DNA from: Halobacteriales archaeon YIM A00010
GTDB lineage: Archaea; Halobacteriota; Halobacteria; Halobacteriales; Haloarculaceae
DNA length: 64,000 nt
NCBI GenBank assembly: GCA_025041175.1
Contig: JAKCFJ010000001.1
Span: 2,559,526 to 2,623,525 of the forward strand
Reading direction: 5' to 3'
The position numbers and the translations under genes are program-made. Each line of letters opens with the position of its first letter. The stretch's first letter is position 1. Shown here piece by piece: positions 8,106 through 16,818 of this stretch. The notes beneath the pieces were generated by a model that was not told the origin of the DNA, did no database searches, and saw nothing but the letters and a program-made list of their open reading frames with translations.

Positions 8106-9866
8106 ATGCGCGCAACGTCTCTCGTCTGTACGCTCGGTCCCGCCTCGCATGATGAATCGACGATCCGCGATCTCGCCGCGGCCGGGATGGAGATCGCACG
8201 GATCAACACCAGCCACGGCAGTCCCGAGGAGTACGCGAGGCTCATCCAGCGGGTTCGATCCGTGGAAGCGACGCTCGACCGGCCGCTCGCAGTAGTGCTC
8301 GACCTCCAGGGACCGGAGATTCGAACCGCGCCGCTCGATTCGCCGATCGAGCTCACGGAGGGTTCGACGGTCCGGCTTCGGGCTGGCGACACCGCAACGT
8401 CGGAGATGATCGGCCTATCGAGCGCGATCGTCGACGCCGACGCTGGTGCCGAGCTCTTTCTCGACGACGGCCGCATCGAGGCGGTCATCGAACGCGTCGA
8501 TGAGGAGACGGTCACGGCACGGATCACGAGCGGCGGCGATCTCGGCGGACGAAAGAGCGTGGTCGCGCCCGATGTCGCGTTCGACGTCGACGTGGTGACC
8601 GACGCCGACCGCCGAGCGATCGAGGTTGGGATCGAGCACGGCGTCGATTTCGTCGCCGCGAGCTTCGTGCGCAACGCGGCTGACGTGATGGCCGTCGCCG
8701 AGGCGATCGAATCCCGTGGTGCTGATATTCCGATCATTTCGAAAATAGAACGCGGTGAGGCCGTCGACTCGATCGATGACATCATCGACGTTTCCTACGG
8801 CGTGATGGTCGCGCGGGGCGATCTCGGCGTCGAGTGTCCGATCGAGGACGTGCCGGTGATCCAAAAGCGCCTCGTCCGCCGGTGTCAGTCCGCCGGTGTC
8901 CCGGTGATCATCGCTACGGAGATGCTGGATTCGATGATCTCGGCGTCCAGACCCACGCGTGCGGAGGCCTCGGACGTGGCAAACGCCGTTCTCGACGGCG
9001 CGGATGCCGTCATGCTCTCGGGTGAGACGGCGATCGGCGAGCATCCCGTGGCAGTCGTCGAGACGATGGATCAGATCGTCCAGACGGCCGAGGCGAGCGA
9101 GGAGGTCGGCGACCGCCGCGAGCAGCGAGTTCCGTCGGCCAATGGCGCGAGCACGGACGCGCTGGCGCGCTCGGCGCGGTATCTCGCCCGCGATGCCGGA
9201 GCGAGCGCGATCGTCGTTGCGAGCGAGTCCGGGTACACGGCGAGGAAAACGGCGAAATACCGCCCCGAAGTGCCCATCGTGGCATCCGCGCCGGACGAAC
9301 GTGTCCGCCGCCAGCTCCTGTTGTCCCACGGCATTCTCCCCCGCGCGACCGAGTACACGACGGGCGGTGCCCAAGCGATCGTCGAGGGGGCGGTCGAGAC
9401 CGCGCTCGAAACGCCGGTCGTCGAGAGCGGGGACACCGTGGTCGTGCTGTCGGGCATGATGACCGATCTCCCCGGCACGGACGCGACGAACCTGCTCAAG
9501 CTCCACGTTGCGAGCGAAGTGCTCACGACCGGCCAGTGTGTCGTTACCGGTCGTGTCGTCGGTCCCGTCGTTCACACGACCGACGGCGATCTGACCGAGG
9601 TTCCGGAGGGCGCGATCGTCGCAACACCCAGCGAGTTCGACACGGAGTTCACCGGTAATCTCTCGCGGATCGGCGGCATTGTCGCCGAACAACGCGGTAT
9701 GACCGGTTACCCCGCGATCGTCGCCCGCGAGCTGGGGGTGCCGATGGTGAGCGGTGTGGCCGTCGACGCCCTCACCGACGGGTCGACGGTCACCCTCGAC
9801 GGCGAGCGCGGCGTCGTGTACAAGGGCGTCATTCGGGAGTACGGCGAGGAGTCTCGGGACGGGTAG
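8106..9866 (+). CDS. pyk: Pyruvate kinase with C-terminal PEP-utiliser domain
   Basis: A 586-residue protein that converts phosphoenolpyruvate and ADP to pyruvate and ATP. It starts with the canonical VCTLGPAS and has the catalytic/metal region ISKIERGEA, the signature MVARGDLGVE and the TRAEASDVANAVLDGADAVMLSGETA block. After about residue 470 there is an extra domain with VATPSEFDTEF and QRGMTGYPAIVARELGVPMVSG, the mobile PEP-utilising histidine-domain fold also found on Bacillus-type pyruvate kinases. The frame is open upstream into gapN, but the ATG at 8106 matches the family N-terminus. It is probably co-transcribed with gapN. Confidence 0.92.
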   Translation: MRATSLVCTLGPASHDESTIRDLAAAGMEIARINTSHGSPEEYARLIQRVRSVEATLDRPLAVVLDLQGPEIRTAPLDSPIELTEGSTVRLRAGDTATSEMIGLSSAIVDADAGAELFLDDGRIEAVIERVDEETVTARITSGGDLGGRKSVVAPDVAFDVDVVTDADRRAIEVGIEHGVDFVAASFVRNAADVMAVAEAIESRGADIPIISKIERGEAVDSIDDIIDVSYGVMVARGDLGVECPIEDVPVIQKRLVRRCQSAGVPVIIATEMLDSMISASRPTRAEASDVANAVLDGADAVMLSGETAIGEHPVAVVETMDQIVQTAEASEEVGDRREQRVPSANGASTDALARSARYLARDAGASAIVVASESGYTARKTAKYRPEVPIVASAPDERVRRQLLLSHGILPRATEYTTGGAQAIVEGAVETALETPVVESGDTVVVLSGMMTDLPGTDATNLLKLHVASEVLTTGQCVVTGRVVGPVVHTTDGDLTEVPEGAIVATPSEFDTEFTGNLSRIGGIVAEQRGMTGYPAIVARELGVPMVSGVAVDALTDGSTVTLDGERGVVYKGVIREYGEESRDG

Positions 9867-9927
9867 TCCCGGGGACGCGCCCCGAGGCCGTCACCGGTTT
9901 TTTACCGTCGCTGGGGGTATGGGAGGT

Positions 9928-10425
9928 ATGGAATCCCTTCATCCCCGTGTTCGTATCGTCTGGATCCTCACCGGTCTCCTCGGTGCGGTCGTGGTGGGCT
10001 TCGTTGTGGCTGTCGTCGATCAGCTTCTGTCGTCCGGGTGGCTCGGCGTCGCCGGGCAAAGCCCGACTGCTAGCGGGACTGTATCCCTCTCTGTCGTCGC
10101 GTTCGTGGTCGTTCTCGTGTGTGCGGTCCCGTACAGCCTGGTCCACTACCGCGTGTGGCGGTTCGAGATCCAGGACGACGCGCTCTATCTCGAACGGGGA
10201 GTGATCACCCGCGTGAAGACCGCAGTGCCGTTCGTCCGCGTCCAGCACGTCGATACCCAACGCGGGCCGGTGGAGCGGCTGCTCGGGCTGGCGAGCGTCG
10301 TCGTCTACACGGCCGGCTCGCGCGGTGCGGACGTTACCATCCCCGGACTTCGGCCCGAGCGCGCCAGCGCGCTCCACGACCGACTCCGGGAATTGGCGAT
10401 CGAGAGCGAGGAGGACGCGGTATGA
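9928..10425 (+). CDS. bPH2 (DUF304) PH-domain membrane protein, small partner
   Basis: A 165-residue protein with two N-terminal membrane segments (about residues 8-30 and 48-70), then a bacterial-type PH domain (FEIQDDALYLERGVITRVKTAVPFVRVQHVDTQRGPVERLLGL). It corresponds to the small YdbS-like member of paired bPH2 proteins. In Bacillus the ydbST pair has been linked to tolerance of antimicrobial compounds; no archaeal function is known to me. An alternative ATG is at 9919. The stop overlaps the next gene's start (ATGA). Confidence 0.75.
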   Translation: MESLHPRVRIVWILTGLLGAVVVGFVVAVVDQLLSSGWLGVAGQSPTASGTVSLSVVAFVVVLVCAVPYSLVHYRVWRFEIQDDALYLERGVITRVKTAVPFVRVQHVDTQRGPVERLLGLASVVVYTAGSRGADVTIPGLRPERASALHDRLRELAIESEEDAV

Positions 10426-11936
10426 AACTCCACCCGCTGAGTGGGGTGTGGAACGCGTTCGGCCGTGGATTCGCCATCGGATCGCTCGGATTTTTTGCGG
10501 GAATGATGGGACGGTCGGTGGTAGACGGGTCCGTTTCGCTCGTGTTCGGGCTGGCCACAGCGGGATTCGTCCTCGGTGTCGGCTACGGGCTGGCGTACTA
10601 CGTCCTGTTCGAGTACGAACTCACAGCAGACACGTTCGACGTGACTTCGGGGGTGCTCAACCGGCAGCACCGCGAGATCCCGTTTCACCGCATCCAGAAC
10701 ATCGACGTCACGCAGTCGTTCGGCAAGCGACTGCTCGGAGTTGCCGTTCTCGGGGTGGAAACGGCGGGCGGCGGATCGACGGAGATGACTCTCGACTTCG
10801 TCACCGAAGACGAGGCGGCGCGGCTCCAGTCGGCCGTTCGGGACCGGAAACGAGCGGGCATGGCGGACGTGGACACGGCAGCGACGGAGCAAGCCGACGT
10901 CGCTGGGGACGCCCAGTCCCCGACGCCGTTGTTCGACCTGCAGCCCACGGAGCTCGCCATCCTGGCGATCGCGTTTCTCAGACCGGGTGCGCTGTTCGTC
11001 GTGCTCTTTGGACTCCCGTTCGCGGCGGATTTCGTGGTTTCTCTCCTCGTGTCGATCGCACAGCCGCTGGGCGGACCGGAATCCATAGCCGCGCTGTCCC
11101 CCGACTCGGCGCTCGTTCTCGCGCTGGTGAGTGGTCCACTCGTGCTGGTCGGTGCGTGGATAGTGAGCGCGCTGGTCATCGTCGTCGAGTATTTCGGCTT
11201 CCGGCTCGGACGGATCGGTGACGATCTCGTCTACCAGCGAGGACTGATCCAACGCTACAGCGGCACCATCCCGTTGGGAAAGATCCAGTCGCTCACCATC
11301 ACCGAGCCGGTTCTCGCCCGGCCGCTGGGGTACGCGGGGCTGGCGGTCGAGACGGCCGGCTACGCCCCTGGTCAGTCCGATGGACAGGGTTCGGAGTCGG
11401 CAATCCCCCTATCCAGCCGGAGCCGGGTGCTCGAACTCGCCCGAGAGATCGAGCCGTTCGAGGAGTTGGCGTTCGTTCGGCTCCCAAAGCGGGCGCGTCG
11501 TCGGTATTTCGCCCGGTATCTCCTGGCCATCGGTGGAGTGGTTGCCGTGGGGTATCTCGCGTCTCGCGTCGTTCAAGGATTCACGCTCTGGTATTTTCCC
11601 ACACTGGCCCTCCCGCTCGCTCCGATCGCGGCCCACTACAAGTGGAAACACCGGGGCTACCACGCCGGTGAAGATCACATTGTGCTCCGGACCGGCTACT
11701 GGCGACGAACGACGCGGATCGTTCCGTACTACCGGCTCCAAACCGTCTTCACCAGCCGAACCGTCTTCCAACGCCGGCTGGATCTCGCCACACTGACGGC
11801 TGACACCGCCAGCTCGACCACGCTCGGCGGCGGTGATCCGACGGCGTACGACATCGACGCCGACGACGCCGACCGGCTGCACACGCTGTTGGGCGAGCGG
11901 CTCCAGCGCGCGCTTCGGTCGCGGTCGACGGAATGA
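10422..11936 (+). CDS. bPH2 (DUF304) PH-domain membrane protein, large partner
   Basis: A 504-residue YdbT-like protein. The repeated membrane-segment plus bPH2 unit can be seen three times (FEYELTADTFDVTSGVLNRQ, GRIGDDLVYQRGLIQR, HKWKHRGYHAGEDHIVLRTG), each followed by an RIQNI / KIQSL / RLQTV helix. It sits in the cytoplasmic membrane. It is translationally coupled to the smaller paralogue, which supports a hetero-complex. The TGA stop (11934-11936) is also the left target duplication of a MITE, so the gene ends exactly where the element begins. Confidence 0.8.
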   Translation: MKLHPLSGVWNAFGRGFAIGSLGFFAGMMGRSVVDGSVSLVFGLATAGFVLGVGYGLAYYVLFEYELTADTFDVTSGVLNRQHREIPFHRIQNIDVTQSFGKRLLGVAVLGVETAGGGSTEMTLDFVTEDEAARLQSAVRDRKRAGMADVDTAATEQADVAGDAQSPTPLFDLQPTELAILAIAFLRPGALFVVLFGLPFAADFVVSLLVSIAQPLGGPESIAALSPDSALVLALVSGPLVLVGAWIVSALVIVVEYFGFRLGRIGDDLVYQRGLIQRYSGTIPLGKIQSLTITEPVLARPLGYAGLAVETAGYAPGQSDGQGSESAIPLSSRSRVLELAREIEPFEELAFVRLPKRARRRYFARYLLAIGGVVAVGYLASRVVQGFTLWYFPTLALPLAPIAAHYKWKHRGYHAGEDHIVLRTGYWRRTTRIVPYYRLQTVFTSRTVFQRRLDLATLTADTASSTTLGGGDPTAYDIDADDADRLHTLLGERLQRALRSRSTE

Positions 11937-12043
11937 TACTGTCGGTCGTGGATCGTTGCACACTCGATGGCCTGTTCGGCCAGGTACGTGCTCCCTGCTC
12001 CCGAAAACGCCACCGTCGAGTCCCATACGTATGACCGACAGTA
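11937..12043. mobile_element. MITE, family A (107 bp) at a stop codon, TSD TGA
   Basis: Termini are TACTGTCGGTCGT and ATGACCGACAGTA. The left duplication (11934-11936) is the TGA stop codon of the PH-domain gene; the right copy is 12044-12046. The interior matches the copies at 15454 and 21816. Confidence 0.9.
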
Positions 12044-12104
12044 TGAACGCCACACACAGACCGAAGCCACTGCTGTTATTTCCCGGGAGACCGTTGAGCC
12101 TGAC

Positions 12105-12353
12105 ATGACTCCCGAAGAGGTCGAACGCCTCATCGAAGCGGGGATCGAAGACGCCCAGGCGTCGGTCACCCACCCGCGTGGCGACCACGACGAGGACCAC
12201 CTCGCTGCCGTCGTTGTGTCGCCAGCGTTCGACGGCGAAACCCTGGTCAATCAACACCAACGCGTCTACGACGCCCTCGGCGATCACATGACCCAGGACA
12301 TCCACGCGCTCGAACTGAAAACGTACACGCCCGACGAATACGAGGAGCTGTAG
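12105..12353 (+). CDS. BolA family protein
   Basis: An 82-residue protein that matches the BolA/YrbA fold: an N-terminal helix (MTPEEVERLIEAGIEDAQ), a central region VVSPAFDGETLVNQHQRVYDALGDHM, and the end IHALELKTYTPDEYEEL. BolA proteins act with monothiol glutaredoxins in iron-sulfur trafficking or as transcriptional modulators. The family's conserved His is present in NQHQRVY, but the FVGK segment is not. The ATG at 12105 gives the usual family length; the in-frame extension upstream lies in MITE sequence. It lies upstream of cysE with a 76-bp gap. Confidence 0.75.
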   Translation: MTPEEVERLIEAGIEDAQASVTHPRGDHDEDHLAAVVVSPAFDGETLVNQHQRVYDALGDHMTQDIHALELKTYTPDEYEEL

Positions 12354-12429
12354 CGATAACTGACCGCCTGCGGCCGGATTCCCCCGAACCACTAGCCTAT
12401 ATGCCCGAGCGTCTCATACCGTGAGTAGC

Positions 12430-12987
12430 ATGCTCGATCGGGTTCGGGAGGACGTACAGACGGCGTTTGCACGCGATCCGGCGGCGAAAAGCGTCCCCGA
12501 GGTCCTCCTCTGTTATCCCGGGCTGCACGCGATCTGGGTGTACCGCGTGGCCCACGCGCTCTGGGAGCGCGGGTTCTTTCTCACCGGCCGGTTCCTGTCC
12601 CATCTGGCGCGCTTTCTGACGGGCGTCGAGATCCATCCGGGAGCCGACATCGGACAGCGGTTTTTCATCGACCACGGCGCGGGCGTCGTGATCGGCGAGA
12701 CCGCGGAGATCGGCGACGACGTGATGATGTACCACGGCGTCACGCTTGGTGGCGACTCCTTGGAGCCGGAAAAGCGCCACCCGACGCTCGAAGACGACGT
12801 GACCATCGGTGCGAACGCGACGCTGCTCGGCCCGATCACGGTCGGCCACGACTCGAGCGTCGGCTCCGGCTCGGTCGTGCTCGAATCGGTCCCGCCGAAC
12901 TGCACCGTCGTCGGCGTGCCCGCCGAACTTGTCGGTGACTGTGGCACGGACTACCTCGCGGAGGCCCAAGAGGAGTTCGGGGAGTGA
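12430..12987 (+). CDS. cysE: Serine O-acetyltransferase
   Basis: A 185-residue left-handed beta-helix acetyltransferase with the CysE signature region [40 protein letters not shown] and repeated hexapeptides after it. It makes O-acetylserine from serine and acetyl-CoA, the first step of cysteine synthesis. The N-terminal helical domain is short, as in compact CysE proteins. The GTG at 12421 is an alternative start; the ATG at 12430 matches the usual haloarchaeal N-terminus (MLDRVREDV). No O-acetylserine sulfhydrylase gene is adjacent. Confidence 0.85.
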   Translation: MLDRVREDVQTAFARDPAAKSVPEVLLCYPGLHAIWVYRVAHALWERGFFLTGRFLSHLARFLTGVEIHPGADIGQRFFIDHGAGVVIGETAEIGDDVMMYHGVTLGGDSLEPEKRHPTLEDDVTIGANATLLGPITVGHDSSVGSGSVVLESVPPNCTVVGVPAELVGDCGTDYLAEAQEEFGE

Positions 12988-13205
12988 TGTGACGCGGTGG
13001 GTTCAAACCGGCGAGTGAGGCGTTTTGAAGCGGTACGTGAAGACTTCTCATCAGTAGTAGCTGATAATATATTTCTACACTCGAGGGGATGATAAGAAGG
13101 AAATTATTCCATCGAAGAGTAGCGAAACTACTTTGTATTACAAACGATTACAATTAATTACAACCAATACCTGTTCACATTGACACCCACAACCCAGACA
13201 TCGAC

Positions 13206-13568
13206 GTGACACCAGGAACTACGAAATCCGATATCGTGGCGTTTCTCTACAACAACCCTGAATATGGGTACAAACCTGCTGAAGTCATGGAACACCTCGA
13301 CATCCCTCACGGTACCGCTACGACCACCCTCAAGCGCCTTCACGAGAACGGCTATATCGGCAAGACTGCAGATAGCTACTACCACGCCCTCGACCACCGC
13401 GAAGACCTGCGGCGCTATGTCGCTGGTCTCGACCAGCTAAACCGCATGTTTAACCAGTCGGACGAGAGTCATCCATCCACTCCTGACGCGGAGAACGCTC
13501 CGGAAACCATAGACGACACTGCGATTGAGGCGGAAGTTGCAGCGTTAGAAGACGAACTTGAGCAATGA
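13206..13568 (+). CDS. Winged-helix DNA-binding protein, antitoxin-position gene
   Basis: A 120-residue protein with a MarR-like winged helix (FLYNNPEYGYKPAEVMEHLDIPHGTATTTLKRLHENGYIGK) and an acidic C-terminal tail (about 85-120) that may hold the toxin-binding segment. It starts with GTG. Its TGA overlaps the ATG of the next gene, the usual arrangement of a toxin-antitoxin pair in which the first product binds DNA and neutralises the second. The next gene is PemK/MazF-like but contains a stop. The flanking DNA from 13050 to 13200 is AT-rich compared with the neighbours, suggesting acquisition. Confidence 0.65.
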   Translation: MTPGTTKSDIVAFLYNNPEYGYKPAEVMEHLDIPHGTATTTLKRLHENGYIGKTADSYYHALDHREDLRRYVAGLDQLNRMFNQSDESHPSTPDAENAPETIDDTAIEAEVAALEDELEQ

Positions 13569-13909
13569 CCAAATTCCCTGCGGGGTCCATCGTGTGGGCG
13601 ACCGATCCGACCGGCGCACACGCCGACCGTCCCATCATCGTCCTCTCTCACGAAAAGCGGCCATTCAATTCTGTCGAGTGAACCGTGATGTGTCTCGGAA
13701 CTGGGGCGAACAACTACGACCACTACGCTCCTGCACTCACAGACGAACATCTCTCGGGTGTCTCGTTCAGCAACCAAACGTATCTGATGCCGTGGGCACT
13801 TCATACGATTCCGCCGGGAGCACTGCAGACTGGCAAAGCACGCGGTGAACTCACTGAAGAGGGCGAACGCCTCGTCAAAAAGGCACTGATCAGCCTGTTC
13901 AATATTTGA
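13565..13909 (+). pseudogene. PemK/MazF-type toxin gene with in-frame TGA
   Basis: The frame from ATG 13565 reads MTKFPAGSIVWATDPTG ... HADRPIIVLSHEKRPFNSVE, meets TGA at 13679-13681, and continues in the same frame as TVMCLGTGANNYDHYAPALT ... LMPWALHTIPP to a stop at 13907-13909. Both halves are typical of small haloarchaeal PemK/MazF-type endoribonuclease toxins (about 114 residues in all). A single point change (for example from TGT, TGC, TGG or CGA) would give the intact protein. It is most simply a disabled toxin; the downstream half has its own GTG and ATG codons (13685, 13688) but would lack the N-terminal strand. Confidence 0.65.
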
Positions 13910-13954
13910 TAACTGTGGTCATACCGGTGGATTCGGCCACCAGGCTATTCAGGA

Positions 13955-15367
13955 TCACTCCTCCTCCGCTCGAACGCGCTCGCCATCGGCGGTTTCCGGG
14001 AATATCTTACCGGGGTTGAGCGTGTCGTGAGGGTCGAGCGCGCGCTTGATCCGTCGCATCGCTTCGACGCCCTCCTCGCCGTGTTCGGCCGTCAGATACT
14101 CGCGTTTTCCCATCCCGACGCCGTGCTCGCCGGTCGCGGTGCCCCCGAAGTCGATCGCCTTCTCGACAATACGGCGGTACACGTCCTCGCCGCGGGCGAC
14201 CATCTCCGGGTCGTCGCGATCAACGAACACCGAGTAATGGACGTTGCCGTCGCCTGCGTGGCCGAAACAGGGAACGAGCAGGTCGTGCTCCTCGGCCAGC
14301 GACTTCGCGTACCGAATGATCGCCGGATACTCGCTGATCGGCACGGTCACGTCGCCAGGGTGGAGCGGTTTGCGGTCGGAATCGTACACCTGTAGCGCGA
14401 TAGCGAGCTCCCGGCGGGCCGTCCACAACTCCTCCATCCGTTCGTCGTCCGCGGCAATCTCGAACCGGTCGACATCGTGGCGCTCGAACACGGACCGACA
14501 GCGTGAAATCGCCGTTTCCACGCCGGGACCGTGAAACTCCAGAAACACCATCGGGGCGTCCGGTAGTCCTGTATCGAGGTGTGCGTTGGCCATCCGGGCG
14601 CTCAGGCCGTCGATGAGTTCGATGGTGGCAACGTCGACGCCCGACCGAACCGCGTCGAAGACGGCCTCCGTGGCAGAGTCGAGCGTCGGGAAGATCGCCC
14701 GTCCGCCCCGGGTCTGTTCGGGTAGCGGTTCGAGCTCCAGCGTCGCGCGCGTGACCACGCCGAGCGTCCCCTCGCTTCCCACGAAGAGATCCCGGAGGTT
14801 GTAGCCGCTCGAGGTTTTGATTGCCGTGCTCCCGGCCGTGATCACCGAGCCATCCGCGAGCACGACCTCCAGTTCGAGCACCCAATCACCGACCTCGCCG
14901 TATTTGACGGTCGTCATCCCGCTGGCGTCGTTGACGATCATCCCCCCAATGGTGGCGATGTCGTTGGCCGCCGGCATCGGCGGGAAGAACAGCCTGTGTT
15001 CCTCGACCGTCTCGTTGACCGTCGACCCGATCACGCCCGGCTCCACGTCGATTTGGAAATCGTCGGGCCGAACGTCGAGCACGGCGTTCATCTCCATCAT
15101 GTCCATGCTGATTCCCTGATGCGCCGGAACAGGGTTGCCTTCGAGGCTCGTTCCCCCGGCGTAAGGAGTGACCGGCACGCCGCGCTCGGTCGCCGCCGAC
15201 AGCACAGCCGCCACCTCCGCGGTCGATTCGGGTCGAACGACCGCGTCGGGCGTGACGGCGAGATCGAACGCCTGGGCACCGAAATCGGCGGCGTGGCTCT
15301 CCCTGTCGGATTCGGTGTACGACGCTGCCACCTCCAGGTCCTCGAGAAACGCACAGTCGTGTGTCAC
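13955..15367 (-). CDS. FAD-linked oxidase, GlcD / D-lactate dehydrogenase type
   Basis: A protein of about 470 residues of the FAD-binding type 4 family. It has the FAD motif VTPYAGGTSLEGNPVP, the region IGGMIVNDASGMTTVKYGEVGDWVLELEVVLADG and the C-terminal FGHAGDGNVHYSVF with the metal or substrate-binding ending GEHGVGMGKREYL. Members oxidise D-2-hydroxyacids such as glycolate or D-lactate and pass electrons to a quinone or an Fe-S partner. No separate Fe-S subunit (GlcF) is adjacent. I chose the GTG at 15367 (protein start MTHDCAFLED); the upstream extension to 15478 runs into MITE sequence and is not genic. Confidence 0.85.
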   Translation of the reverse strand: MTHDCAFLEDLEVAASYTESDRESHAADFGAQAFDLAVTPDAVVRPESTAEVAAVLSAATERGVPVTPYAGGTSLEGNPVPAHQGISMDMMEMNAVLDVRPDDFQIDVEPGVIGSTVNETVEEHRLFFPPMPAANDIATIGGMIVNDASGMTTVKYGEVGDWVLELEVVLADGSVITAGSTAIKTSSGYNLRDLFVGSEGTLGVVTRATLELEPLPEQTRGGRAIFPTLDSATEAVFDAVRSGVDVATIELIDGLSARMANAHLDTGLPDAPMVFLEFHGPGVETAISRCRSVFERHDVDRFEIAADDERMEELWTARRELAIALQVYDSDRKPLHPGDVTVPISEYPAIIRYAKSLAEEHDLLVPCFGHAGDGNVHYSVFVDRDDPEMVARGEDVYRRIVEKAIDFGGTATGEHGVGMGKREYLTAEHGEEGVEAMRRIKRALDPHDTLNPGKIFPETADGERVRAEEE

Positions 15368-15453
15368 GGTACGTGTCAACAACCCCACGAGTATACGTCT
15401 GTCGGGAACAGAGGCGTCCGATAGGGGCCGGTTCGCGCACGGACACGAAGGTA

Positions 15454-15560
15454 TACTGTCGGTCATGGATCGTTGCACACTCGATGGCCTGTTCGGTCAG
15501 GCCCTTGTTCCGTGCTCCCGAAAACGCCACCGTACATTCACGTACGTATGATCGACAGAA
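15454..15560. mobile_element. MITE, family A (107 bp), right end mutated
   Basis: The left terminus TACTGTCGGTCAT is intact; the right terminus reads CGACAGAA instead of CGACAGTA. The flanking triplets (GTA and TAT) do not match, so this copy has no visible target duplication and is probably old. It sits between two divergent genes. Confidence 0.8.
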
Positions 15561-15604
15561 TATTCGGTGTTCCAGACCAACGGGATGGTAGACGGTGATT
15601 TCCG

Positions 15605-16669
15605 GTGAGTGAGGAGTATTTCCAGCGTCTCGTCGACTCGGACCGGTTCGCAACGTATCTCGAATCCGAACTCGGACCGGCCGAGGACTACCAGCTCGAA
15701 CACCACCAGGAGGGCCATTCGAACGAAACCATCTTCGTCACGTGGGGTGAGCGCGACCTCGTCGTGCGTCGTCCGCCGCCGGGTGACGTCGCGGAGACGG
15801 CCCACGACGTGCTCCGGGAGTATCGCGTGATCGACGCGCTTCAAGAAACGGCCGTTCCGGTTCCGACGACCGTACTCGCGTGTGAGGATCACGACGTGCT
15901 GGGCAGTGATTTCTACGTGATGGAGCGGATCGCGGGCGACGTCATCCGATCGGCCGAACCCGACCGGTACCAGCGACCCGCGGCGCGGCGGGCGATCGGG
16001 ACCGAACTCGTGGAGACGCTCGCGGCCATCCACACCGTGGAGTACGACGCGGTCGGGCTGGGCGACCTCGGCCACCCGCCCGGATTCACCGAGCGACAGG
16101 TGCGCCGGTGGTCCGAACAGCTGATGTGGGCGTTCGAAGTGACGGCCGAGGAACGGGAGATAGAGCGGCTGTACGACGTGATGGAGTGGCTGCAGTCGAA
16201 CGTCCCCGACTCCACTCCGGCGACGCTCGTCCACGGGGATTACAAGCTCGACAACGTGATGTACGCGGGCGATGACCCGGAAATCGTCGGCGTGTTCGAC
16301 TGGGAGATGAGCACGCTCGGCGATCCGTTCACGGATCTGGGCTGGCTGCTGTCGTACTGGTGGGACGCGGGCGATCCCGATCCGCCCGACGCGACTCGGA
16401 CGCTCTCTGCGACCTTCATGCAGGGCGAGGACTACCACACGCGCCGGGAGCTGATCGACCAGTACGAGGCCGCCACGGGCTTTACGTTCGAGAACGACCG
16501 GTTTTATCGCGCGCTCGCCGTGTACAAACTCGCCGCCCTCGGTGAGATGTTCTTCAGACGCTTTCTCGAAGGCAACTCCGACGATCCCATGTACCCGCGC
16601 ATGCGCGAGGGAGTCCCACAACTCGCCGAACGTGCACAACGGATCATTAACGGTGCAGAACCGATTTGA
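15605..16669 (+). CDS. APH-family phosphotransferase (ACAD10/11 kinase-like)
   Basis: A 354-residue aminoglycoside-phosphotransferase-fold protein with the catalytic loop LVHGDYKLDNVMY and the metal motif GVFDWEMSTLGDPFTDLGWLL. This subgroup resembles the kinase domain of ACAD10/11, which phosphorylates 4-hydroxy fatty acyl-CoAs before beta-oxidation, and is common beside acyl-CoA dehydrogenases; none is adjacent here. Antibiotic resistance is not implied. The start is GTG. It is divergent from the FAD-linked oxidase with a MITE between. Confidence 0.78.
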   Translation: MSEEYFQRLVDSDRFATYLESELGPAEDYQLEHHQEGHSNETIFVTWGERDLVVRRPPPGDVAETAHDVLREYRVIDALQETAVPVPTTVLACEDHDVLGSDFYVMERIAGDVIRSAEPDRYQRPAARRAIGTELVETLAAIHTVEYDAVGLGDLGHPPGFTERQVRRWSEQLMWAFEVTAEEREIERLYDVMEWLQSNVPDSTPATLVHGDYKLDNVMYAGDDPEIVGVFDWEMSTLGDPFTDLGWLLSYWWDAGDPDPPDATRTLSATFMQGEDYHTRRELIDQYEAATGFTFENDRFYRALAVYKLAALGEMFFRRFLEGNSDDPMYPRMREGVPQLAERAQRIINGAEPI

Positions 16670-16818
16670 CGCTCCGACCGGGATCCATCCCATCGTCCGA
16701 CAGACGTCTCGTCATAGGCTCGAATCGGGGCGCGAACGGGGGTTCGACCCCGTTCGTGTCAGTGGTGCGTTAAACTGTCACCACTGCCTATAACACATCT
16801 CACGCTCACAACAGTGGT

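Noticed and set aside
13679-13681. Selenocysteine recoding of the TGA in the PemK/MazF-like toxin
   Set aside because: The expected residue could be Cys, but haloarchaea are not known to have selenocysteine machinery and no SECIS-like hairpin is apparent. A simple nonsense mutation explains it.
15368-15478. Longer N-terminus of the FAD-linked oxidase
   Set aside because: The extension is in frame but encoded by intergenic and MITE sequence, and the family start aligns at about 15367.
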